Below, piece after piece: positions 32,967 through 43,700 of a DNA stretch of 64,000 nucleotides. Location of the stretch: positions 39,966,572 through 40,030,571 of the forward strand of contig NC_088714.1 of NCBI RefSeq assembly GCF_963576615.1. The letters run 5' to 3'. This DNA is from Watersipora subatra. Its lineage: Eukaryota > Bryozoa > Gymnolaemata > Cheilostomatida > Watersiporidae. A model generated the notes under the pieces. That model saw only the letters and a list, made by a program, of their open reading frames with translations, was not told the DNA's origin and made no database searches. The first letter of the stretch is position 1; each line of letters opens with the position of its first letter. A program made the position numbers and the translations under genes.

Positions 32967-33977
32967 GTAGCTACGCATGTATATTGCCTGATAAAGTGTA
33001 GAAGATGTCAAAAACCTGGCTGTACAAACGTCAAAGCACAACAAGCTTTTTGGTAATGCCAAATCCAGTGCAAGAGTTAAAAGATATCTTGAAGGATTGT
33101 ACTGACCGATCTCTCTGATGATGTCGGCTTTTATGAGTTAGATATTTTGGATTTTAGCAACGTCCAACTCAAATAAATTCCCCGAATTATTACCCCATTG
33201 GCCCTTGTTATGGCTGCCGCAAATTCCATAGCTGGTTTTGTTGGTTATTCCAGTAGCTTTCTATTTTAGTACAACTGAACGCAGGTTGATGTGCGAAAAC
33301 GTTGCGTATATAAAAAAGAAAAAGTGATTGTTAAATTTGTTTTATAATTATTCACACGACGCCTACTAAAATTGTTGGTGGATATGTAGATATGAACAGG
33401 TCAGGCTAACTATGATGAACTTGCCAAGTTCAATTTATAGTAGTATCGAATATGTCAAACAGCTTCCTTAACAATTATGGTAAATCATAATTAACTTTTG
33501 ACAGGAATGCGGCAAATGTTTTAAATTTTGTGAGTAATGTTCAATCCCTTTGGCAAACTATTCGAAGACAAACATCAAAACCTACAATTCACTTTAGCTA
33601 CGCATCAGGACATGATAACAATTACGCGATTATTTGTAGTAGTGCACGCACAGTATATGCCTGCGAGATAAGTATGACAGATCGGCAATGATACTGTCGT
33701 ATGTTTAAATATCGTCTTTGCGGAGTGAATTGAGTAGCCTCTTTAGTAAACTTTTAAAATACCGGTAGCAATCGAAACTACAAATTGCATTAATCCTTCA
33801 AAAACGACGACTATCTCTAGATTGTGGACGGTGTTCTCTCTGCCGGTAGCGTAACCGGTTTTTGATCGCCCAATCAGAAAGGCAATCTCCTGAAAGCGAG
33901 TCCAACATAGTGAACAGTGCCACAGTTACAAGCGTGAGAAGCGCCCGTAGGTTTGTGATCACTAGTTGTATTGTAAG
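32967..33977 (+). promoter_or_regulatory. upstream region and probable 5' UTR of the reticulon gene
   Basis: This is non-coding sequence between the retrotransposon and the reticulon start codon. The last 150 bases are richer in GC and CpG (GAAGCGCCCGTAGG), as expected near a transcription start. No TATA box is evident. The start site itself is not determined. Confidence 0.35.
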
Positions 33978-34791
33978 ATGGCAGATTCCTTTGATACTAT
34001 TAAGGATGTAGAACTAAAGACAGAAAACAAGAATGAGGATTTCTGTGTCGACACGCAGGAAAAAATAAGTACTAAGATAGAAGACATCTCAAGTGTGCCG
34101 TTCGCCTTCAACGGTGACAAAGAGTGTGAAATAAAAAAAGATCCATCCGCTATAGATGTTGGGCAACATTATTCAGGGGATTTTGATTCGTCGAATCAAC
34201 CAGATCTGCTTTCGTTTACTAACGAAGAGGAAGAAGAACAGGAAAAGCACTCCGATGAAGATAACACGGACGAAGATGTAGTTGAAGAGCAAGATATCAT
34301 CGGTCAGTCTCATCTCATCGATTTGGATGATGGACAAGACCAGCAAAGTCTTGCAACCATTCAAACGTCAAATATTTTGGATAGTGTCACCGGTGACGTA
34401 GACTGTAATAGTGAAACAGTAAGTAATATTTCAAGCAAAGAACCTGACGCTTTTCCATCGGTTCCGGAGTATCCTGAAGATGTTCAGCATGGAAATTTAG
34501 ATAGTGTTAGCTCAAACACTGATGTTCTTGAGGATTCAAAAATGCCTTTTCAAGACATCGCATCGGCAAACGCAGATTCATTGGAAACAAATAGTAGGCT
34601 GACAGGTTCCTCTTCGCTTCCAGACCAAAGCGATGAATGCGAGTCGTTAGATGAAAAACAGGACCCGTTTGCGTCTATACCGGCACCAAAAATAGACAAT
34701 TTGGCAAGTGAAGATGGTCCTGTGAAAATGCCTAAAGCCACCACCATTTCAGCTCCTACTAAAGCACCTAGGACGACTGTCAATGTCTCAG
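33978..34791 (+). CDS. Rtn: reticulon exon 1: acidic N-terminal region
   Basis: There are 271 full codons. The exon is rich in Asp, Glu and Ser, with the run NEEEEEQEKHSDEDNTDED and the short motif QPDLLSF before it. Reticulon N-termini diverge between lineages and are often acidic, so only composition matches the family. The donor TCAG|GTCAGC is at 34792. If unspliced, the frame would end at the TGA 34821. The following exons fit in phase 1. Confidence 0.8.
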
Positions 34792-37700
34792 GTCAGCGGT
34801 CATCAAAATTATTTGAATTATGATCCATTCGGACATGTCCTTTCTTTTTTCAGACTGTCATGTTTGTTTTGTCAATAGTACTTCACTACAAGGAGTTTTT
34901 AATAACACTTTTTAATAACATTTAGCATATGTCAAAAGCTACAAGCTAGACAATAGCGATATTGATAATGAATTTTGAATGACCGTTTCAGGATGCATTG
35001 CTGCTGGTCTCAAGCAGATGAATCCTCGGGGTAAGTTTAACAATAAATTAGATACTTTTTCTAACTGATGCAGCTTGCAGAATTTCTGAACAGTTATTTT
35101 GTTTCCAATTTCTGGTGTTTTATTTTAACCTCCTTGATTGTCAAGTGTGATTAATTTTTTTTGTTCGGCTCTTTTACAATCCATACGCATGTCCTCTATA
35201 AGCCGTTTCCATCCATTTTATTTAAGATTTTTCACTTCTTGTCTATGGGTGGTCTTCGAACTAGTTTGTTGCTATTGGAGACCACTTGAACAATTATGGT
35301 AAAGAAGGCTAAGTGACATTCGTTGGTCACCATTGCTTTAAGATGTAATTTCCTTGTTAACATACATGGTTGATGCTGATGGCAGCAGCCTAGGTGTAAG
35401 CCATTTACGACATGTACCTTGCTTGGCTGTAAGCTGCAATGCTGCTAAACAAATCAACTGCCTTAGTAGGCGAGCGCTCAGGATTTATCTATATGCATAC
35501 ATGTACATGTTTCAGAGCAACTCTGATGCTCTGCTGCGATTACATTGAAAGGCTAATTCAATCACACATTGATCTTAGTAATGCAAATGTGAGGGAAGCC
35601 TGCCACTCCTTTACTATTTGTATCCTGTACACTCATGTAGTCTCAGACCAATGATATTCCTTTACTTGCCGGCTTAGAGATCTGTACCTGTTGCTGACTG
35701 CATCACACCTTATCTAATCCAACTCATCAATGTCTGGCTATGTCACGTGCTAAGAATTCTCCCTGTCTCGTATGCAATGGACCGGTTCTGTATAAGAAGT
35801 ACCATTGATGTACTTTTAGCAAGTGCTCAAAAACAACAAAATAGTTATTACTATTAAATGACAGGAATTGCATTCTTGTGTGGTACCATGCTGCTGTCGA
35901 TGCTAACTGGGTGGTTTGTGGTCAAACTTAATGTAGGATGGCATTGATAGTTTTTGCCAATCTCCTTATGATGGATTTTTGTTTCTCCTTATGATACGGA
36001 AATGAGATAAACAGATAACAATCAAGCTCAACTCGCATACGATACGTGGATATAACTTGATTTGCAGCATTCAAGGTGGTTATCCATTGGTGCCTCGTAT
36101 GTGTGCTACACACAGCTGTATGGTTTATTCTCTAGTTATATAGTAAACCCATCATGACAGTGTTATGTACTTCATCCTTGATGCGTGACTCTATGGTTTG
36201 TGGACACGCACACCAACAGCTGTTGTTACAAGGAATCCAACTGGCAGACTTCTGCCTCAGTCACTTATCTAGCCGCTATTAATATTTTCTGCTAGCTGTG
36301 CTAAATTACAGAGCTATTCTCGCAATATTGAGGAAGCATTGCTGCCTCAATATCTTGGCTTGTTCGTTAACATAGTAACCTCGCATCACTATCTCGCTAG
36401 TTTGCTGGAGACCTGAAACCTTGTCTTCTAGTTATGATTCTATGTAAAAAAAAAAGCACGGGCGTAGTTGTTTAAAGCGTTTGATAAAAAAGCAGCACTG
36501 CTACTTGCAAAACGGCCATTGCATACCAAGAGCTTTCAAAAAAATTTATTTTCTCACAGTCTGCAAAAGCTAACTCGCTCCCAACCATTTTGATGGTAAA
36601 AACTATTGGTGAAAGATACGTTTTTTAGAGTTGGTGCTACCAGCCTGAAGGCACGCCAGTCAATGGTAGGGTGTAAAACTATTCATAGCATACCGTGGCT
36701 TATTTGTGGCTTACAGATTTGATGAGAAACTTGTCAACTAGTTGATGAGAGAACTAGCTGCTGATTAGCTTTGTCTGATACTACGATATAGTTCCTAGCC
36801 TTGCTGCAATCTTGATTGTGCAAGCAAAATGGATGACTGTCCTGTTCCCTTATATGGGTCAAAACTGGCTGAATCTCAATAGTGAATCAGACAGGGAGAC
36901 AGTGAGTCATCCAAGACATGAGATGATAGGGCTGACTACAGTCACATGCTCGGGCTGCTATGAATCGCTCGGGCTGCTATGAATCGGTTAAAATCCTTTT
37001 AAAATCATTGATTCATTATTGATTTGTCTTGTGGAAAGCTTGGCAGTTTTGTCTTGAACATCCTTTGGGATTGTAGGTACTTGATTCAATCGTAATTGAA
37101 GGCATAGTATTTCTAGTGCAAATATTCCTGTATCCTAACAAGGTTCTATAATGTTGGGAAGATGTAGTAGCGCCCGCAATTCTAGCCCTCAGGTCATAGG
37201 GTTCAAATTAGGCTACTACTTGGCTTCATATGCCTATGTAACTACTTAGCATCGATTGATTTTGCATGACCTGGATTAAAGAAATAGCTGTCACTACTAC
37301 GTGACCAGAGCTTGTTTCTCAGACCTATAGATGTTTCAAGAAGGCTATGAACAACAGTCTCACACAAGTTTGTATGCCGCTTTCAATAATTGCCAGGTTT
37401 TAAGTGAATTATTTTTAGCTACTGGGCAAAACTTGTAAATATTGAAAAGCAAAAAACATGGAAACTCATAATTTCTGGAAAAATTCTGGTGTTTTTTTTC
37501 AATTTTTTTCATGCTTATTAATAGTAACGTATATAAAAGTGTGTGAGCAGTTTGCTTCGACATTCTTCAATATGGCTTCTTACTAGCCCTACAGTAGAAG
37601 TCTCTTACTAGCCCTACAGTAGAAGCCTCTTACTAGCCCTACAGTAGAAGCTTCTTACTAGCCCTACAGTAGAAGTCTCTTACTAGCTCTACAGTAGAAG

Positions 37701-40700
37701 TCTCTTACTAGCCCTACAGTAGAAGCCTCTTATTAGCCCTACAGTAGAAGTCTCTTACTAGCCCTACAGTAGAAGCCTCTTACTAGCTCTACAGTAGAAG
37801 TCTCTTACTAGCCCTGCAGTAGAAGCCTCTTACTAGCCCTACAGTAGAAGCTTCTTACTAGCCCTACAGTAGAAGTCTCTTACTAGCTCTACAGTAGAAG
37901 TCTCTTACTAGCCCTACAGTAGAAGCCTCTTATTAGCCCTACAGTAGAAGTCTCTTACTAGCCCCACAGTAGAAGTCTCTTACTAGCCCTACAGTAGAAG
38001 CTTTTTACTAGCCCTACAGTAGAAGCCTCTTGCTAGCCCAACAGTAGAAGCTTCTCACTAGCCCTACAGTAGAAGTCTCTTACTAGCCCTACAGTAGAAG
38101 TCTCTTACTAGCCCTACAGTAGAAGCTTCTTACTAGCCCAACAGTAGAAGTCTCTTACTAGCCCTACAGTAGAAGTCTCTTATTAGCCCTACAGTAGAAG
38201 TCTCTTACTAGCCCTACAGTAGAAGCCTCTTACTAGCCCTACAGTAGAAGCTTCTTACTAGCCCTACAGTAGAAGTCTCTTACTAGCCCTACAGTAGAAG
38301 CTTCTTACTAGCCCAACAGTAGAAGTCTCTTACTAGCCCAACAGTAGAAGTCTCTTACTAGCTCTACAGTAGAAGTCTCTTACTAGCCCTACAGTAGAAG
38401 CCTCTTACTAGCCCTACAGTAGAAGCTTCTTACTAGCCCTACAGTAGAAGTCTCTTATTAGCCCTACAGTAGAAGCCTCTTACTAGCTCTACAGTAGAAG
38501 TCTCTTACTAGCCCTACAGTAGAAGCCTCTTGCTAGCCCAACAGTAGAAGCTTCTCACTAGCCCTACAGTAGAAGTCTCTTACTAGCTCTACAGTAGAAG
38601 TCTCTTACTAGCCCTACAGTAGAAGCTTCTTACTAGCCCTACAGTAGAAGCTTTTTACTAGCCCTACAGTAGAAGTCTCTTACTAGCCCTACAGTAGAAG
38701 CTTCTTACTAGCCCAACAGTAGAAGTCTCTTACTAGCTCTACAGTAGAAGTCTCTTACTAGCCCTACAGTAGAAGCCTCTTATTAGCCCTACAGTAGAAG
38801 TCTCTTACTAGCCCTACAGTAGAAGCCTCTTACTAGCTCTACAGTCGAAGTCTCTTACTAGCCCTACAGTAGAAGCCTCTTGCTAGCCCTACAGTAGAAG
38901 CCTCTTGCTAGCCCAACAGTAGAAGCTTCTCACTAGCCCTACAGTAGAAGTCTCTTACTAGCTCTACAGTAAAAGTCTCTTACTAGCCCTACAGTAGAAG
39001 CCTCTTACTAGCTCTACAGTAGAAATCTCTTACTAGCCCTACAGTAGAAGCCTCTTGCTAGCCCTACAGTAGAAGTCTCTTATTAGCCCTACAGTAGAAG
39101 CCTCTTACTAGCTCTACAGTAGAAGTCTCTTACTAGCCCTACAGTAGAAGCCTCTTACTAGCTCTACAGTAGAAATCTCTTACTAGCCCTACAGTAGAAG
39201 CCTCTTGCTAGCCCTACAGTAGAAGTCTCTTACTAGCCCTACAGTAGAAGTCTCTTACTAGCCCTACAGTAGAAGTCTCTTACTAGCACTACAGTAGAAG
39301 CTTCTTACTAGCACTACAGTAGAAGCTTCTTACTAGCTCTACAGTAGAAGTCTCTTACTAGCCCTACAGTAGAAGCCTCTTACTAGCTCTACAGTAGAAA
39401 TCTCTTACTAGCCCTACAGTAGAAGCCTCTTGCTAGCCCTACAGTAGAAGCCTCTTGCTAGCCCTACAGTAGAAGTCTCTTACTAGCCCTACAGTAGAAG
39501 TCTCTTACTAGCCCTACAGTAGAAGTCTCTTACTAGCACTACAGTAGAAGCTTCTTGCTAGCCCTACAGTAGAAGCTTCTTACTAGCCCTACAGTAGAAA
39601 CCTCTTACTAGCCCTCCAGTAGAAGCTTCTCACTAGCCCTACAGTAGAAGGTATAAAGGTAAATATACTTTCAAGTTGACAGCTTTTTAGAACAACTGCT
39701 TTTTAAAATATTGTCAGTGTTTTTTATCTATTGACTGAAAGTGAGAACTTGGGCTAGACATAGTCATTACAAATAGTATTAAAATCAACCAAGTTTGTAG
39801 TTGTCGTTCAATCTCTGTTGTTTTTATTTTCAAAAGTGGCAATTAAGTTAAAATTGCATATAACGTTGTATGGAATAAATTATAGTTCTATTCCATCGTG
39901 CTAGCTCTATGTTATCCTAGTACCCTCATTTTTGAAGCAGTGGAGACATTTGTTACAATATATCAAATATTTCACAAATACCTACAGTGAGAGTTAGCTG
40001 GTCAAGAATGGCTCTGCTAATATGTTGTCACAAGCATTCATTAGTCCGCAGGAAGTTATGGGTTGCCTGTACTTTTATTTAATGGAATATTGGTATAAGA
40101 TCAAGCAGCCCTTCGTAACACACAACTGTATTTCATCGCTGTTCAGCAAATTTATATGAATTCTTGTTCGAGTCAATATTGTAAAAACCATATGGTGCAT
40201 GACTCAGAAATTTCCTCATGTTGCTGCTAGGAAACATAAGAATGCTTGGTGACCGATAGAAGCTTTATGGTTGAAGAATTCCTGTGAAACCCAAGCTTTT
40301 GGTAGTTATATCGTTAAATGTGAGTCTGTCTAAACTGTACTGTCTCTGGAACTGATGTAAATTGATTTGTTTCACCTGTTCTAAGTAAGAAGCAGTTTTT
40401 GTGTTGAGTGCTTGTGAAAATAATTTTAAATTACAAAAATTATATTTTATTGACCATTTGCTTATTTTTTACATAACAGTTGTAAAATACATGATGCAGA
40501 GCTAACATTAAAGCGTGAGAGGGCGCAACAATAGCCACTTCATCCATACGAAGGGGTGCTGCCTGGAACAGTTGCTATGTTTAGCAGGCGCTGTCATAAC
40601 ATGTAAACTAAGTTATTATTTACATCTATGGAAAAAATTATGCCAAGGTTGGTATAATTAGTGTTTGACATAATCGTCATTACTGACTCTCTTGGCTGTA

Positions 40701-43700
40701 GTGAGGGATGGTGGTCTGCTGGTTGTGTGACTTGAAAAGTATAGATCGATGCCGGCTGTCATACAGAAGTTAGTTGCTCTTGGAAAAATGGCTTATTCAT
40801 TTTTAGTTAACAGATTCCATAGGCACCTATTCTGGGTCTTTTGTTTGTCTTGCACAAGCGTTGCTTAATGATTGCATCCGTTTGCATAGTTTGATATCTT
40901 GAGGTCTTTCTTTTTGACAGTGTTTCTTTTTGACAGTGTTTTTTTTGACAAGATAGGTTTTGTGCCGCTAGCTGGTGGACAAAAGGTTGTTAACAATCTA
41001 TGTTGTCTCTTCACTCTATACGCAAAGGTTCAATAGAGGAATAGTGAAAGGGTGCTTGTCAGGCAGTTGTATAAACTTCAACATTAGAATGCACCGATTA
41101 AATATCTTTTGACTGATCAAATGGTGAAAAAATGGTAGCGTTGTTGGCATGGAAACGCTAAGTCAAGTGGACCCATCACAAGAAGCATTAGATATTTTCC
41201 TTGTTGTCTAGCCGTGACTAATCAGATTAGTCGTGACTAATGTGTTGTTTTTGTGTAAGGTCTTCCTTGGTATAAAAAATGTTTCACCAATTGGTTTTGA
41301 CCTGTAATTGCTAAACATGAAGCGTCTACTGGTATGTTGCATCATTTTGACCTGCTGCCAATTGCTATGTTTCCAGTGCGCGGATGATGCCAGTTTGAAG
41401 TTGAGCTCCATATTTAGTTATCATGTAAAATTGATCAGTGTTTCAATAAACATAGGCATGTTGCGGATTAACGCCGCCGCTTTGTTAAAAAAGATAGGGA
41501 TTCTGCGCCAAAGGTTATATAGCGAACTGCTCAAACAGAAATTGTAACGACTGAAGTGTGAAAAATGTTTAAAATGGAATAGCTTGCGCTGCATTTGCTT
41601 TCACATTGCTCGCAAATGCTGTTACCGTCTTTCACTTGTTTTTCATGAAACATTCAAACACTTGCCAGTAACAAAACTTGCTTGACTGGCCGTTTATGGA
41701 TCATCCTTAAACCTTTGGATTAACCGTGTCATTGAAACGCAGAGAATATATCGCAGCTATTGAATTATAGCGTGTGACAGTTTATCTGCTGTCAGTATAT
41801 TTCGGTGTATTACATGCCAGTATCATGCAGCGTTAACTGTCCTGTCATATGTTGCAGTGTACGACTTGCTGATGTGGACTGAGCCGAAACTGACTGCTCC
41901 TGTGATGGCCGTGATCCTCGGTACCTTGATTGCCTTTGGCAGATGTTCTGTATTCAGCGTTGTTGGATACGGCCTGTTGTTGTTTATGGCTGGAATCTTT
42001 ACTATTAGAATTGGCAGGACCTTAGTTGCAAAAGTGCATACTGGAGATGGCTCCCATCCGTTCGCGTGAGTATACTCAGCATGTCGTAGTGTGGCATGCA
42101 CTATGCTGATCTGCAATAACTAGTTATCTTCTCAAAATACGCACTTGGTGAAGTACAGTAGGCGCTCGTACATCGTAAATAATTCGTTCCAGGAATATTT
42201 ACGTTATAGGAACAGTAAAATACATGTAAATTGCCTAAACCATTTCAAGAGCTTTTCCAATTCAGTCCTTTGGGCATACAAAAAGGAAGAAAAACCTGAC
42301 CTTTTCAATTTGTGGGCTGCACAGTAACTGCAGCATTATTAGTTGACATCGACAACTTTTCTCATTTTTATGATCAATCTCACTGGTTTTTTAAACCGTG
42401 ATTGCGGTAATTTTATAACAAGTAGATAGGGGCTGCACATTTTCAATGTTCGTTTACAACGATTTGCTTAATTTTTCTAAACAGCAAAGTCTACTCTGCA
42501 AAGTAAAACTAATAGCAAATATTTTGTTTGTCTGAAATAAGGCAAAACAAAATATTTTTACTATAAAAAGCGGTTTTACCTGTTCCTTGTCAAGGTTAGC
42601 ATAAAAGATGTCTTTTGACGATACTCCAACTCGTGTCATTCAGATTGGTAGACTGATACTGTAATACCTGCACAGTAAGTATTTATGAACAATTGCGCAA
42701 CTATCCTATTCTCCTCTCTGACGGCGCATTTGACGATCTATTCCGATAAACTGGAATGTCGCGAAAGTTGTATATAACATAGATATAGCGCTATACGCAT
42801 GTCGTTTTTCTTCCAATAATGCAGCTAGATAAACTAACATTCAAATCGATTTTGAAAACTCGCCCGACTTGACACTTTTTGTTATGTGAAATTTTTTGTG
42901 TAGTACAAAGAGTAGGAGTGTCCATTGTACTGAAGTTTGCTTGTTCTACTGCAATAAGTGTGTATGTAGAAAGGCTGATCAGGAGAGTTGTCCTTCCACG
43001 GAATTGAGAATACAACTTTTACTCTGTAGGCATATCCTAGAGGGCGAGCTTATGTTGTCAGAAGAGGCAGCTGCCGAGTATGCACAAGCAGCAGTTCGGA
43101 GGCTCAACAAAGTGGGCACAACTCTCAGGGACTGGGTCTTGGTCAAGGAATATTTCACTTCATTGAAGGTTAGCAGTTACAGCATATCTTTGGTAGTAGT
43201 AGGCTTGGCTAGTGCCATGAGCAACTATGAGCATGGTTATTAACAGCTGCATGGAGTCTGGATTTTAGTAGATTAGTGGATGAGAACCGGATCAAAACAT
43301 CCAAAGTTTTCAATCAATGGCTGTATAAACCAGAGGGAATTATGCGGATTAAAACAGGGAGAGCAAAGAAATAATTATAAGAATTACATTCGCTAATAAT
43401 AAATCCCCCAATCAAATTCAAGAAAGAAAGTCACGTCAGCTCTGCTAGCTCATTTTCCTATTTTGCACCTTGATTCTCAACAACTGTCATGAATAAACTG
43501 GTAGGAAAGTAATAAAGTGACTACTGAAGCCTTTATTAGTGTACTATGAACTCAGACTAACTACCTGCCCAAACAATAATGTTACATTTTGTACAAAGTT
43601 GTTCTCAACCTCAGTGGCTTCTCCCTATCAATGTTTTTACCATTGAAAAAATTGGTTTAGTTAGTGTCTCTCTACCTCTGAACTGTACATTTGTTGCGAC

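Larger units (their letters stand above)
35031..41857 (+). other. reticulon intron 2, with minisatellite and dispersed repeat
   Basis: The 6.8-kb intron separates the variable N-terminus from the homology domain. It is where other reticulon genes place alternative promoters. Apart from the 25-bp array (37576-39650), a short tRNA-like B-box segment near 37186 and the R3 repeat at 41455-41745, I see no defined feature. Confidence 0.6.

Noticed and set aside
33100-33175. Possible coding tail (SDDVGFYELDILDFSNVQLK, then stop) before the reticulon gene
   Set aside because: It is a short open stretch with no acceptor in a fitting phase and no upstream exon. Chance is likely.
37576-39650. CRISPR-like array
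   Set aside because: The repeats are contiguous at 25 bases without unique spacers, and the locus is in an animal intron. It is a minisatellite.
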